The notes: generated from the sequence alone by a model not told the origin. Counted from the stretch's first letter, positions 26,870-37,010 are shown. The stretch: DNA of 64,000 bases from Pseudomonas sp. H3(2019) (GCF_007713465.1 NZ_VMSG01000006.1:1-64000), one strand, 5' to 3'. Program-made: numbers and translations.

Positions 26870-27735
26870 GCCAATGTCCCTATTCATCATCAAATCAGTC
26901 ATCTTCAAACCAGCCGGAAGAATGGCATAACGCCGAGCTGAATTTTTCCGACTCCATGAGCTATGGCGATTACCTGGATCTGGGGAAGATTCTCAGTGCT
27001 CAGCACCCCTTGTCCCCGGACCATAACGAGATGCTGTTCATCATCCAGCATCAGACGTCCGAACTGTGGATGAAGCTGATGCTGCACGAGCTCAAGGCGG
27101 CTCGTGAGCATGTCAGGCTGGGTGAGTTGCCACCGGCGTTCAAGATGCTGGCGCGGGTGTCGCGGATCTTCGATCAACTGGTGCATGCCTGGACGGTGCT
27201 GGCGACCATGACGCCGACCGAATACCACGCGATCCGGCCGTTTCTGGGACAGTCATCGGGCTTCCAGTCGTTCCAGTACCGCGAGATCGAATTCATCCTC
27301 GGCAACAAAAGTGCAACGCTGTTGCGTCCGCATGCCCACCGGCCCGAGCTGTTGGCGGAGCTGGAAAAGGCGATTGCCACGCCGTCGCTGTATGACGAGG
27401 CGATTCGGTTGATGGTCAGTGCAGGGTTGGCGATTGATCCGCAGCGCTTCGAGCGCGACCCGGCCAGCCCGACCGCTTATGACGCCTCGGTCGAAGCCGC
27501 CTGGCGTGTGGTCTACACCGACCCTTCGCGGTATTGGGATCTGTACCAGTTGGCGGAGAAACTGATCGACCTTGAAGATTCGTTTCGTCAGTGGCGCTTC
27601 CGCCATGTCACCACGGTCGAGCGGATCATTGGCTTCCAACCGGGCACCGGTGGCACGGAAGGTGTCGGCTATCTGCGCAAGATGCTCGACACCGTGCTGT
27701 TCCCGGAATTGTGGCGCGTGCGTTCGACCCTCTGA
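26866..27735 (+). CDS. kynA: tryptophan 2,3-dioxygenase
   Basis: KynA is the haem enzyme that opens the indole ring of tryptophan to give N-formylkynurenine. The 289-residue protein has the family sequences [47 protein letters not shown] and the C-terminal [10 protein letters not shown] with [13 protein letters not shown]. Length and motifs are normal. It is coupled to kynB and ends at a strong bidirectional terminator. Confidence 0.97.
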   Translation: MSQCPYSSSNQSSSNQPEEWHNAELNFSDSMSYGDYLDLGKILSAQHPLSPDHNEMLFIIQHQTSELWMKLMLHELKAAREHVRLGELPPAFKMLARVSRIFDQLVHAWTVLATMTPTEYHAIRPFLGQSSGFQSFQYREIEFILGNKSATLLRPHAHRPELLAELEKAIATPSLYDEAIRLMVSAGLAIDPQRFERDPASPTAYDASVEAAWRVVYTDPSRYWDLYQLAEKLIDLEDSFRQWRFRHVTTVERIIGFQPGTGGTEGVGYLRKMLDTVLFPELWRVRSTL

Positions 27736-27745
27736 CCCAAAATAC

Positions 27746-27783
27746 AAAAGCCCCGGCATTCATCGAATGTCGGGGCTTTTTTT
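27746..27783. terminator. bidirectional terminator between kynA and aroP
   Basis: A 15-bp stem (27746-27760 with 27766-27780, one wobble), CATCG loop, A-run on the left and T-run on the right. It serves convergent kynA and the permease gene. Confidence 0.92.
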
Positions 27784-27800
27784 CGACTGGCTGAAGGCTA

Positions 27801-29201
27801 TTAAGCGACCGACAACGAGCGCGTCCTGGCCAGGCGAATCCGGTAGAACACAAACAGGATCAACACCCAGACCGGAATGGCATAGACCGACGCACGCACC
27901 CCGGGAATCAACAACATCACGTAGATGATCATGGCCATGAACGCCAGGCACAGGTAATTGGTGTACGGCGACCAGAAGGCCTTGAAGCCCGGGACGATGC
28001 CGCGTAGGCCCATGGCCTTGCGGAACTTCAGGTGAGTCAGGCTGATCATCGCCCAGTTGATCATCAACGAGGCGACCACCAGCGCGAACAGCAACTCAAG
28101 CGCTTCATGCGGGGCGACGTAGTTAACCAGCACGGACAACATCGTCATCAGCGCCGATACGCCCAGCGCCCGTAACGGCACGCCCCGTTTGTTCAGCTTC
28201 ATCAGTGGCTTGGGGGCATCGCCCTGTTCCGCCAGGCCGTAGAGCATGCGGCTGTTGCAATAGACGCAGCTGTTGTAGACCGAGAGTGCTGCGGTGAGCA
28301 CCACAACGTTGAGGATCTGCGCCGCGGTGTCGCTGCCGATCAAGGCGAAAATCTGCACAAACGGACTGCCGCTGTAGGCATCGCCGGAAGCGCCCATTGT
28401 TTGTAGAAGTTGGTCCCATGGGTACAACGACAGCAGCACGGTGAGTGCGCCAACGTAGAAGATCAATACGCGGTAAACCACCTGGTTGATCGCCTTGGGA
28501 ATGACTTTTCTCGGCTCGCTGGCTTCGGCGGCGGTGATGCCGACCAGCTCCAGGCCGCCAAAGGAGAACATGATGAACGCCATCGCCATCAGCAAACCGT
28601 TGGTGCCGTTGGGGAAGAAGCCGCCGTGGCTCCACAGGTTGCTCACCGAGGCCTGCGGGCCGCCGGTGCCGCTGACCAGCATGTAACAACCGAGGGCGAT
28701 CATGCCGATGATCGCCACGACCTTGATGATAGCGAACCAGAACTCCATTTCACCGAAGACTTTAACGTTCATCGTGTTGATCAGGTTGACCAGTACGAAG
28801 AATACCGCCGCGCTGGCCCAGGTGGGGACCTCGGGCCACCAGAACTGCACGTACTTGCCAACGGCGGTCAGCTCGGCCATGCCTACCAGCACATACAGCA
28901 CCCAGTAATTCCAGCCGGACAGGAAGCCGGCAAAACTACCCCAGTAGTTGTGCGCGAAATGACTGAAGGAACCGGCGACCGGCTCCTCGACAATCATCTC
29001 TCCCAGTTGGCGCATGATCAGAAAGGCGATGAAACCGGCAATGGCATAGCCGAGGATCATCGACGGGCCGGCCGATTTGAGCACGCCGGCGGAGCCGAGA
29101 AACAGCCCTGTACCAATCGCGCCGCCCAGCGCGATCAGTTGAATATGCCTGTTTTTCAGCCCCCGCTTCAGCACGCCCTGTTGCAATTGCTCATCCGCCA
29201 T
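27801..29201 (-). CDS. aroP: aromatic amino acid permease, AroP type
   Basis: The 466-residue protein is a 12-helix APC-superfamily amino acid/proton symporter. It carries the AroP-like start LKRGLKNRHIQLIALGGAIGTGLFLGSAGVLKSAGPS, then SWNYWVLYVLVGMAELTAVGKY-type helix 3, and GGLELVGITAAEASEPRKVIPKAINQV. Substrates in the family are phenylalanine, tyrosine and tryptophan. Its place next to kynBA, and the second permease beside kynU, suggest tryptophan uptake for catabolism. It is transcribed convergently to kynBA. Confidence 0.92.
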   Translation of the reverse strand: MADEQLQQGVLKRGLKNRHIQLIALGGAIGTGLFLGSAGVLKSAGPSMILGYAIAGFIAFLIMRQLGEMIVEEPVAGSFSHFAHNYWGSFAGFLSGWNYWVLYVLVGMAELTAVGKYVQFWWPEVPTWASAAVFFVLVNLINTMNVKVFGEMEFWFAIIKVVAIIGMIALGCYMLVSGTGGPQASVSNLWSHGGFFPNGTNGLLMAMAFIMFSFGGLELVGITAAEASEPRKVIPKAINQVVYRVLIFYVGALTVLLSLYPWDQLLQTMGASGDAYSGSPFVQIFALIGSDTAAQILNVVVLTAALSVYNSCVYCNSRMLYGLAEQGDAPKPLMKLNKRGVPLRALGVSALMTMLSVLVNYVAPHEALELLFALVVASLMINWAMISLTHLKFRKAMGLRGIVPGFKAFWSPYTNYLCLAFMAMIIYVMLLIPGVRASVYAIPVWVLILFVFYRIRLARTRSLSVA

Positions 29202-29278
29202 CTGGATACCTTCTAGTTGTTATGGTCAGGCTTTGTTGCAGGTCGACAGCTTATTCAATTGGCACGCGTTTGTGAGCC

Positions 29279-30301
29279 TCAGACGTTACTTTCAGTGAAC
29301 TTTTCGTAATACAGCTGCACGTTGTCCAGGGTTTGATCCTGCAACCAGCTCTTGATCGACTCGACCATCGGCGGTGGCCCGCAGACATACATGTCGACAG
29401 CGGCATCACGCAGTTCGCTGGCATCGAAATGCTCGGCGATGTAGCCGCGCTTTCCCTCCCAGCCCGGTGATGGATCGCTGACCACCGGCGTATAGCGAAA
29501 CCCTGGAATGCGTTGAGCATAGGCACTGATCCGTTCGCTTTCGCACAGATCGGCTGCGTCTCGTACACCGTAGTACAAGTGCACAGGCTGCTCGCAACCG
29601 CGCGCGACGATTTCGTCGAGCATCCCCAGCAGCGCGGACAGTCCGGTGCCGCCGGCCACCAGAGTCAGCGGCCGGGCGATGTGGCGAAGATAGAACGCGC
29701 CCAGCGGTGCTTCCAGAGCGATTTCATCGCCGACCTGGCAGCGTTCACGAATGTAATTGCTCATCACCCCGTCGGGTAACAGGCGAATCAGGAATTGCAA
29801 CTGATTGCTGCTGCTCGGGCGGTTGGCAAAGGAGTAGGAGCGCTTGCTCGTGGTCCCCGGAATCAGCAGGCGGGCGTATTGCCCCGGCAGGAAGTCCAGT
29901 GGCTGGGTGGCCGCGTCCAAATCCAGATGGAGGATCGCGGTGCTGGCCGAGACCTGACGTACATGCGTGACCGTACCGCTGAGCTGTTCAGGCCCTGCGG
30001 CATTGCACAGGCTGGAAGCGAAGTCGAAGTAAAACGCGGCGTCGGACTTCACGCGGGTCTGACAAGTGAGCATCTTTCGTTGTTGCAGGTCTAGGCTGGA
30101 GAGGGCTTCCTCATCCACATAATCCTGGCTGTAGTCGCCGGATTCGCAGCGGCCCTGACAGGTTCCGCAGACACCCTCGCGGCAATCCAGCGGAATCTTG
30201 ATGCCGTTGCGCAGGGCGGCATCGAGCAGTATTTCATTGGCCTGCACGGGAAAAAACAGTGTTTTGCCGTCGGCAAAACTGAACGCAACCTTGTGGTTCA
30301 T
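29279..30301 (-). CDS. antC: anthranilate 1,2-dioxygenase, electron-transfer (reductase) component
   Basis: AntC passes electrons from NADH via FAD and a plant-type [2Fe-2S] cluster to the AntAB oxygenase. The 340-residue protein has a ferredoxin domain with C40, C45 and C48 (CREGVCGTC) and a fourth cysteine near 80, an FAD domain (RSYSFAN), and an NAD domain (VAGGTGLSALLGMLDE, YVCGPPPMVES). It is last in antABC; 18 bp separate it from antB. Confidence 0.95.
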   Translation of the reverse strand: MNHKVAFSFADGKTLFFPVQANEILLDAALRNGIKIPLDCREGVCGTCQGRCESGDYSQDYVDEEALSSLDLQQRKMLTCQTRVKSDAAFYFDFASSLCNAAGPEQLSGTVTHVRQVSASTAILHLDLDAATQPLDFLPGQYARLLIPGTTSKRSYSFANRPSSSNQLQFLIRLLPDGVMSNYIRERCQVGDEIALEAPLGAFYLRHIARPLTLVAGGTGLSALLGMLDEIVARGCEQPVHLYYGVRDAADLCESERISAYAQRIPGFRYTPVVSDPSPGWEGKRGYIAEHFDASELRDAAVDMYVCGPPPMVESIKSWLQDQTLDNVQLYYEKFTESNV

Positions 30302-30319
30302 GCCCCGGTCTCCGTAGTT

Positions 30320-30811
30320 TCAGAGGTGGTAGAAGTCGAGCACCGAGTTGATGGTGTCGTTGAGCAGCAACACGTGTTTGCGGGTGATCACCCAGCTGTC
30401 TGCGTGAGGCTTGAGGCGATAGGTCGCGTTCCCGTAGAACTGCTCTGAGGTGGCCAGGCGATAGAACAAGGTGTGCCAGTTCAGCCGCACCTCCAGCTCA
30501 CTGCTCGCGAGTTCGCTGATCCGCACGTTGTTGATCAGGTGCAGGGTGCGCGGCATCGGCGTGGCCGACGCGGCCTTGCCGGTGCGCAGGCGGAACACGC
30601 GGTCTTCCAGGCCCGAGCGATTGGCGTAGTAGATCAACGACATTTCGCGCTTGGGGTCGCGGGTGTAGACGTGCTCGGAGTCCCATTGCGGCAGGTGAAA
30701 CTCACTCTGCTTGTCGAAGAGCTGGATGTAGGCGTCCCAGTCCTTGGCGTCGCACAGTTCGGATTTGCGGTAGAAAAACTGCTCGATCTGGTACTGCAAT
30801 TGCGGATTCAT
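30320..30811 (-). CDS. antB: anthranilate 1,2-dioxygenase, small (beta) subunit
   Basis: A 163-residue NTF2-fold beta subunit of a ring-hydroxylating dioxygenase: QIEQFFYRKSELCDAKDWDAYIQLF near the N-terminus and the conserved DRVFRLRTGKA. It is structural and completes the alpha3beta3 oxygenase. ATG 30811 lies two bases after the antA stop; a GTG two codons earlier, overlapping that stop, is the alternative start. Either way translation is coupled to antA. Confidence 0.95.
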   Translation of the reverse strand: MNPQLQYQIEQFFYRKSELCDAKDWDAYIQLFDKQSEFHLPQWDSEHVYTRDPKREMSLIYYANRSGLEDRVFRLRTGKAASATPMPRTLHLINNVRISELASSELEVRLNWHTLFYRLATSEQFYGNATYRLKPHADSWVITRKHVLLLNDTINSVLDFYHL

Positions 30812-30813
30812 GT

Positions 30814-32202
30814 TCACACCTCACGTAGCTTCAGGGATTTCGCGTCCAGGCCGTCGAGCAAAAACTTCTGCCAGTTGCTGTGCTGGTTGACGTAAAGCCC
30901 TTCGTGGGTGAATTCGGTGCCGGTCATGGCCGGTGCGATGCCGATCGCCTCGCTGTTGGGCGTGGCGCCAGTCGCCCATTGGTGGCTGCCACGAGAAATA
31001 TCGCTCCAGCGTTCCAGTCGAGCCTGGAAACCACGCTGGGCTTCACGGAACTCCACCAGGTCATCCGGGGTGCCGAGTCCCGAGACGTTGAAGAAGTCTT
31101 CGAACTGCCGGATCCGGTTTTCCCGATCCGCGTCCGACTCGTTTTTCACACCCAGGCATTGGCTGATGATCTCGGTCTTGTTCCAGGCCACCGGGCGGAT
31201 GATCCGTAGCTGCGAGCTGATTTGATCGAGGAAAAACAGGCTCGGATAGATGTTCAGGTTGCGCAGCCGATGCATCATCCACTCGGCTTTTTCCTGACCA
31301 TGCTCCTCGATCAGGCGCGGCATGATCGTCGCGTAGCCGGAACGCACCGTCGGGTTGGGCATATCACTGAACAGCACACTGTGGCCGTTATTGAAGGCGA
31401 ACCAGCCGTCATCGGTATTGGCGTCGCCGGCCCCCAGTTTGCTGTAGTCGAGCGTGCCGCTGGCGTGGGTGCCGTTCTCAGTGTCGACCTGCTGGCGGTG
31501 TTGCACCGTGGCCACATAGTTATAGTGGACCGTGCTGACGTGATAGCCGTCCAGGCCGTTCTCGTTTTGCAGTTTCCAGTTGCCGTCGTAGGTATAGGCC
31601 GACTTGCCGGGCAGTACTTCCAGTTCACCGGTAGGCGATTGGGCGATCATCATGTCGAAGAACACTTTGGCATCGCCGAGGAAGTCTTCGAGGCTGTTAT
31701 CTGCGTGAACATCCAGGCTGATGAACACGAAGCCCTTGTAGCTCTGGATGCGGGCCTTTTTCAAACCGCGTGTGGCTTTGTCGAAACCTTCCGGGTATTC
31801 GCCGGGGGCCTTGACCTTGACCAGGCGTCCGTCGCTTTTGTAGCACCAGGCGTGGAACGGGCAGGTAAAGGTCGATTGGTTACCTTTGCCGACGCGGGTC
31901 AATGTTGTGCCGCGATGCTGGCAAGCATTGATCAGCGCGTTGAGTTGGCCGTCGCCGTCACGGGTAATGATCATCGGCTGGCGACCGGCGCGCAGGGTGA
32001 TGAAGTCGTGGTTATTGGCCAGCTCGCTTTCGTGACAGGCGTAGATCCAGTTCTTCTCGAAGATCAGCTCCATCTCCAGATCGAACAGTTGCGGCTCGGT
32101 AAAGATATCCCGAGCGATGCGGAATACGCCTTCTACCGGACGGAAGTCCAGGCAGCCTTCAATGAACGCTTTCCACTGCTCGACGCTTTTTTCGCCACTC
32201 AT
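30814..32202 (-). CDS. antA: anthranilate 1,2-dioxygenase, large (alpha) subunit
   Basis: AntA is the catalytic subunit that converts anthranilate to catechol with release of CO2 and ammonia. The 462-residue protein has the Rieske motif CQHRG (~93) and CPFHAW (~113) and the mononuclear iron site in NENGLDGYHVSTVHYNY (D-x2-H-x4-H). It is first of antABC, divergent from antR, with a 385-bp intergenic region holding a candidate AntR site. Confidence 0.97.
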   Translation of the reverse strand: MSGEKSVEQWKAFIEGCLDFRPVEGVFRIARDIFTEPQLFDLEMELIFEKNWIYACHESELANNHDFITLRAGRQPMIITRDGDGQLNALINACQHRGTTLTRVGKGNQSTFTCPFHAWCYKSDGRLVKVKAPGEYPEGFDKATRGLKKARIQSYKGFVFISLDVHADNSLEDFLGDAKVFFDMMIAQSPTGELEVLPGKSAYTYDGNWKLQNENGLDGYHVSTVHYNYVATVQHRQQVDTENGTHASGTLDYSKLGAGDANTDDGWFAFNNGHSVLFSDMPNPTVRSGYATIMPRLIEEHGQEKAEWMMHRLRNLNIYPSLFFLDQISSQLRIIRPVAWNKTEIISQCLGVKNESDADRENRIRQFEDFFNVSGLGTPDDLVEFREAQRGFQARLERWSDISRGSHQWATGATPNSEAIGIAPAMTGTEFTHEGLYVNQHSNWQKFLLDGLDAKSLKLREV

Positions 32203-32587
32203 GGGTGTGCACCTTTTTTATTCGGGTCAATCGGTGCACTCATTAGAGAGAGTGGGGCGGGCAGGGGTCTATCCGGTTTGTCGACGAAGGCAGTCCACAA
32301 AGTTCGAGGGGTAACACCCATGCGCTGTTCTGGGCAGGTAATACTCAAGGCCTTGCACCATTCGATGAACGGCCGCCTCTGTTTGCAGCATTGAGTTACT
32401 GTCTTGGGCAGCCTTGAGCGTTGTTCGAAGGTGAGCCCCGGTCCCGGAATCGCCGCGTTATCCACTTAGTCGATGATTGCTATCCACTGGGTTGGCGCAG
32501 GCGTTCAGTGGTCTGGAATTTGCTCGACTCAAGTCAGAGGCGCGCCGTCAGAGCGTGCTGAAAAAATATTGCCGTGGGTGCGCCGTG
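32203..32587. promoter_or_regulatory. antA-antR divergent regulatory region with direct repeats
   Basis: Within this gap TATCCACT occurs twice, at 32459-32466 and 32481-32488, exactly 22 bp apart, i.e. two helical turns on the same face. Such spacing fits a site for an AraC/XylS-type activator. AntR of P. aeruginosa is described as activating antA and antR in both directions from the shared region. No gene was found in the gap, and the long antA leader (~250 nt from the repeats) is unexplained. Confidence 0.5.
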
Positions 32588-33601
32588 ATGAGTAGCAAAG
32601 CCGATCCGCAGTTTCGCGATATTCGTATCGATCACTATGACCTTGAGGGCGCGCGGACCTGGATGTCGGGGATCTGCGGGCCGCACCGTCTCGAAACCGC
32701 GACGCCTGAGCGGATCCGTTTTCATCACACCGCCAACGTCTTCAAGTCGATGGCCACGACTCTGGGCACTATCGAATACGGCACCGACGTGACCGTCGAT
32801 ATCGAAGACGCCGAGCACTTCAGCAGCTACAGCCTCAGCCTGCCGTTGGTCGGCGAGCAGGAGCTGAGCAAGAACGGCACGCTGCTCAAATCCAATCGCG
32901 ATCAAGGCGTGATCATCTCCCCGAATGAAAACCAGATGCTGGCGATCTCCGGTGACTGCCGCAAGGTCCAGGTGGTGATCACTCGGGCGGCCATGAGCGA
33001 ATCCCTTGAGGGGATGTTGCAGCGCCCACTGGATGCACCGCTGCGCTTCGAATCGGTGATGGACGCGGTGGACGGTGCGTCGGCCTCGTGGTGGCGCATG
33101 GCGCGGTATTTCATCGGCGAACTTGAGCGCAGCAGCGCGCTCTTTGAGCAGGTCGTCTTCACGCGGGACATCGAAAGCTCATTGATCAAAGGCCTGATCC
33201 TCGCCCAGCCGAACAATTACTCCGAGGAGCTGCGGGACGTGTTGGGCGTGAAGTTGCCGCATTACCTGATCAGGGCCAAACAGTACATTCACGACAACGC
33301 CCGCGAAGTGCTGCACCTGGAAGACATCGAAGCGGCAGCCGGGGTTTCGCGGTTCAAGTTGTTCGAGGCCTTCAGAAAATACTTCGCCCTGTCGCCGATG
33401 GCCTATCTGAAAAAATACCGCTTGAATGCGGTGCGCCAGGACATTCTTGAGCAGGGGCTGGCGCGCAATATCTCGGAGATTGCCATGGGCTGGGGGTTCA
33501 CCCACATGGGGCGTTTTTCTGCCGAGTACCGCAAGTTGTTCGATGAAGCCCCGAGCGCCACCTTGCAGCGCAACGAGGCCCGGCGCATGCGTGGTTTTTG
33601 A
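32588..33601 (+). CDS. antR: AraC/XylS-family activator of anthranilate degradation
   Basis: AntR activates antABC in response to anthranilate. The 337-residue protein from ATG 32588 (a GTG directly before it is an alternative) has an N-terminal AraC-binding-like ligand domain and a C-terminal double helix-turn-helix (VLHLEDIEAAAGVSRFKLFEAFRKYF, then ISEIAMGWGFTHMGRFSAEYRKLFDEAPS). It is divergent from antABC. Identification rests on this position together with its family. Confidence 0.92.
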   Translation: MSSKADPQFRDIRIDHYDLEGARTWMSGICGPHRLETATPERIRFHHTANVFKSMATTLGTIEYGTDVTVDIEDAEHFSSYSLSLPLVGEQELSKNGTLLKSNRDQGVIISPNENQMLAISGDCRKVQVVITRAAMSESLEGMLQRPLDAPLRFESVMDAVDGASASWWRMARYFIGELERSSALFEQVVFTRDIESSLIKGLILAQPNNYSEELRDVLGVKLPHYLIRAKQYIHDNAREVLHLEDIEAAAGVSRFKLFEAFRKYFALSPMAYLKKYRLNAVRQDILEQGLARNISEIAMGWGFTHMGRFSAEYRKLFDEAPSATLQRNEARRMRGF

Positions 33602-33623
33602 CGCAGAGGCCGTCAGTAACGGC

Positions 33624-34097
33624 TTATTTGCGGGCGACCAGATCCAGCAGGTCGTCTCGTTCCTTGATTTTCTGCAGGACGATTTCCGAGCGAATATCGG
33701 TGACGCCCGCGGTGCGATTGAGCTTGTTGACGATGAAATCCGAGAAGTGTTTCAGGTTGCGCGCCTGAACCCGCAGCACATAGTTGCTGGCGCCGGTAAT
33801 CACGTACGCGGTGGCGACTTCCGGCCACTCTTGCACCTTCTTGATAAAGGTCTCGTGCCAGTCTTCGACGTCCTGTCGCAACGACACATGGACGATAGCT
33901 TCCAGCTCGATGCCCAGTCGTTCGGCGTTCAACACCGCTCGATAGCCGGTGATGATTCCCTCACTTTCCAGCAGCCGCAAACGCCGCAGGCAAGCCGATG
34001 GTGACAGCGCGACTTTCTCCGCCAATTCCTGATTGCTGATACGCCCGTCCTGCTGCAAGTAATGCAGGATCCGCAGGTCTGTCGAGTCGAGGGTCAT
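33624..34097 (-). CDS. kynR: Lrp/AsnC-family regulator, kynurenine-responsive KynR
   Basis: The 157-residue protein has an AsnC-type helix-turn-helix (LDSTDLRILHYLQQDGRISNQELAEKVALSPSACLRRLRLLE) and a RAM ligand-binding domain. In P. aeruginosa KynR is the Lrp-type, kynurenine-sensing activator next to the kyn genes. Here it is divergent from kynU with a ~175-bp shared region, which supports the name. It probably also controls kynBA some 7 kb away; this is inferred. Confidence 0.88.
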   Translation of the reverse strand: MTLDSTDLRILHYLQQDGRISNQELAEKVALSPSACLRRLRLLESEGIITGYRAVLNAERLGIELEAIVHVSLRQDVEDWHETFIKKVQEWPEVATAYVITGASNYVLRVQARNLKHFSDFIVNKLNRTAGVTDIRSEIVLQKIKERDDLLDLVARK

Positions 34098-34273
34098 GGT
34101 TTGAATAAATCCGCGTTTTTTGGAGTTTGATTCGAATTATCTTCGAGGTAATTACTATATGGCCGTCCACTTTGCACGAAAATTCTCCAAGGCTTCGTTC
34201 ATTATTTGCTCATTGTGCCGGCGAAAAAATACCCAAAACACGGCGGCACGCCATCTAAAGAACGGGACCGACA

Positions 34274-35524
34274 ATGATCACAAGAAACGATTGCCTGGCA
34301 CTTGATGCACAGGATTCCCTGGCGCATTTGCGCAATCAGTTTGCACTCCCCGAAGGCGTGATCTACCTCGATGGAAACTCTCTCGGCGCTCGCCCGATTG
34401 CGGCGCTTGAGCGTGCTCAAGCAGTGATCGCCGAGGAGTGGGGCAATGGCTTGATCCGCAGCTGGAACAGCGCGGGCTGGCGCGACCTGCCGGAGCGTCT
34501 GGGCAATCGACTGGCCGGGCTGATTGGCGCCGGTGAGGGCGAAGTGGTGGTCACCGACACCACCTCGATCAACCTGTTCAAGGTCCTCGGCGCGGCCTTG
34601 CGCGTGCAGGCCACGCGGGCGCCGACGCGGCGGGTGATTGTCAGTGAGTCGAGCAACTTCCCGACCGATTTGTACATCGCCGAAGGGCTGATGGATTTGC
34701 TCCAGCAGGGCTACCGCTTGCGTCTGGTCGACAGCCCGGAAGAACTGGCGCAGGCGATTGATCAGGACACCGCGGTGGTCATGCTCACCCACGTCAACTA
34801 CAAGACCGGCTACATGCACGACATGCAGGCCGTGACTGCGCTGATCCACGAATGTGGTGCGCTGGCGATCTGGGACCTGGCGCATTCCGCCGGTGCGGTT
34901 CCGGTCGACTTGCGTCAGGCCGGCGCGGACTACGCCATCGGTTGCACCTACAAGTACCTCAATGGCGGCCCCGGTTCGCAAGCGTTTGTCTGGGTTGCGC
35001 CGCAGCTGTGCGATCTGGTCACGCAGCCGTTGTCCGGCTGGTTCGGTCATTCCCGACAGTTCGACATGGCCTCAGGCTACGAGCCGAGTCGCGGCATCGC
35101 TCGCTACCTGTGCGGCACTCAGCCTATCACTTCGTTGGCCATGGTCGAGTGCGGCCTGGAGATTTTCGCCCAGACCGACATGGCCAGCCTGCGCCGCAAA
35201 TCCCTGGCACTGACCGATCTGTTTATCCGGTTGGTCGAGCAGAGCTGCGCCGCTCACGATCTGCAACTGATCACCCCGCGCGAACACGCAAGGCGTGGCA
35301 GCCATGTCAGCTTCGAGCACCCGCAAGGCTACGCGGTGATTCAGGCCTTGATCGCCCGGGGCGTGATCGGTGATTACCGCGAGCCGCGGATCATGCGCTT
35401 CGGATTCACGCCGTTGTACACCCGCTTCAGCGAAGTCTTCGATGCGGTGCAGATCCTTGGCGAGATTCTCGATCAGAAAACCTGGGCGCAAGCGCAGTTC
35501 CAGGTGCGCCATAGCGTCACCTGA
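34274..35524 (+). CDS. kynU: kynureninase
   Basis: KynU is a PLP enzyme that cleaves kynurenine to anthranilate and alanine. The 416-residue protein has the same length as characterised P. fluorescens kynureninase, and its Schiff-base lysine in [12 protein letters not shown] falls at residue 227, as in that enzyme. [12 protein letters not shown] and [11 protein letters not shown] are also typical. Its product feeds AntABC. The following permease gene lies 73 bp downstream and is probably co-transcribed. Confidence 0.97.
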   Translation: MITRNDCLALDAQDSLAHLRNQFALPEGVIYLDGNSLGARPIAALERAQAVIAEEWGNGLIRSWNSAGWRDLPERLGNRLAGLIGAGEGEVVVTDTTSINLFKVLGAALRVQATRAPTRRVIVSESSNFPTDLYIAEGLMDLLQQGYRLRLVDSPEELAQAIDQDTAVVMLTHVNYKTGYMHDMQAVTALIHECGALAIWDLAHSAGAVPVDLRQAGADYAIGCTYKYLNGGPGSQAFVWVAPQLCDLVTQPLSGWFGHSRQFDMASGYEPSRGIARYLCGTQPITSLAMVECGLEIFAQTDMASLRRKSLALTDLFIRLVEQSCAAHDLQLITPREHARRGSHVSFEHPQGYAVIQALIARGVIGDYREPRIMRFGFTPLYTRFSEVFDAVQILGEILDQKTWAQAQFQVRHSVT

Positions 35525-35597
35525 TCAAAAGATCGCAGCCTGCGGTTTTATCAACGATGTGCTCTCTAAAAAAACACAATATTCAGAGGACAGAGAA

Positions 35598-37010
35598 ATG
35601 ACCGACACTCTCGGTTTTGAAACCATCTCCAACCGTGAGCATGGCCTCAGGCGCCAGCTCACCTCGGGGCAGATGAGCATGATCGCGATTGGCGGTGCGA
35701 TAGGCACCGGCCTGTTCATGGGCAGCGCCTACGCCATCGGCTATGCCGGGCCGAGCGTGCTGCTCAGCTATGCGATTGGCGCGGTCATCACGCTGCTGTT
35801 GATGGGCTGTCTGGCGGAAATGACCGTGGCCCACTCGACCTCGGGTTCGTTCGGCGCGTATGCCGAGTTCTATGTCAGCCCGCTGGCCGGGTTCCTGGTG
35901 CGCTACGCCTATTGGGCGGCGATTGTGTTGGCGGTCGGCACGGAAGTGACGGCGGTGGCGATGTACATGAAGTACTGGTTCGCCAACGTGCCTGAGTGGA
36001 TCTGGATCGTCTCGTTTTCGAGCATTCTGATCGTGCTCAACGCCATCAGCGTGAAGACCTTCGGCACCTTCGAGTACTGGTTTTCGACCATCAAGATCGG
36101 CGCGATTGTCGGCTTCATCATCCTCGCGGTGTATGTGGTGTTTGGCTCGGGCAACCCGGATTACGGCGTGCATCACTACACCAGCCACGGCGGATTTTTT
36201 CCCAATGGTTTGCAAGGGATGTGGGTGGCGGTGATCGTGTCGATCTTCAGCTACCTGAGCGTGGAAATGATCGCGGTGGCAGCCGGTGAAGCCGAAGATC
36301 CGGAGCGGGCGGTGAAGAAAGCCTTTCGCGCAACCATCGTGCGGCTGGTGGTGTTTTATCTGCTGACCCTGGCCCTAATGCTGGCGATTGTGCCGTGGGT
36401 TCAGGCGGGTCATGCGCAGAGCCCGTTCGTCACGGTCATGCAAACCATCGGCATTCCCGGTGCCACCGGGGTGATGAATTTCGTGATTCTGATTGCCGCG
36501 TTGTCGGCGATGAACAGTCAGCTCTACATCACCACGCGGATGATGTTCAGCCTGTCCCGTGGCGGTTACGCCCCCAAGGCGATGGGCGCGTTGAGCAAGA
36601 GCGGAATCCCGCTCAATGCCTTGCTGCTGTCGAGCTCGGGCATTGCGCTGGCGACGTTGTTGAACGTGATGTACCCGGAAAGCTCCTTCACCTTGATGAT
36701 GGCGATTTCCATGTTCGGCGCAATCTTCACCTGGTTCATGATCTTCCTCACGCACTACTGTTTCCGTCGCTACCACGAGCGTCACGGTGAGCGGAAACTG
36801 TCGTTCCGCATGCGCCTGTTCCCTTACACCACACTGTTGGGGCTGGTGCTGATGGGCGCGGTGATGATCACCACCTACTTCACCGACGCGTTCAAAATGA
36901 CCTTGGTGTTTGGTGTGCCGTTCCTGTTGATTCTGTCGTTGGTCTACGGGGTGTTCTTCAGAAAAACCAAGGCGTTGATCGGTAATCTCGATAACGCCCC
37001 GGCCCCGTAG
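35598..37010 (+). CDS. APC-family amino acid permease of the kyn cluster
   Basis: The 470-residue, 12-helix permease starts at 35598 (MTDTLGFETISNREHGLRRQL); longer frames are not supported, and AGAGGACAGAGAA precedes this start. It belongs to the amino acid permease family (QMSMIAIGGAIGTGLFMGSA), but is only distantly like the AroP protein at 27801. Linkage to kynU suggests tryptophan or kynurenine uptake. Its TAG stop is provided by a REP palindrome. Confidence 0.9.
   Translation: MTDTLGFETISNREHGLRRQLTSGQMSMIAIGGAIGTGLFMGSAYAIGYAGPSVLLSYAIGAVITLLLMGCLAEMTVAHSTSGSFGAYAEFYVSPLAGFLVRYAYWAAIVLAVGTEVTAVAMYMKYWFANVPEWIWIVSFSSILIVLNAISVKTFGTFEYWFSTIKIGAIVGFIILAVYVVFGSGNPDYGVHHYTSHGGFFPNGLQGMWVAVIVSIFSYLSVEMIAVAAGEAEDPERAVKKAFRATIVRLVVFYLLTLALMLAIVPWVQAGHAQSPFVTVMQTIGIPGATGVMNFVILIAALSAMNSQLYITTRMMFSLSRGGYAPKAMGALSKSGIPLNALLLSSSGIALATLLNVMYPESSFTLMMAISMFGAIFTWFMIFLTHYCFRRYHERHGERKLSFRMRLFPYTTLLGLVLMGAVMITTYFTDAFKMTLVFGVPFLLILSLVYGVFFRKTKALIGNLDNAPAP

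Noticed and set aside
31222..32394. A 390-codon open frame antisense to antA
   Set aside because: antA is certain from its Rieske and iron motifs; the opposite frame has no family features.
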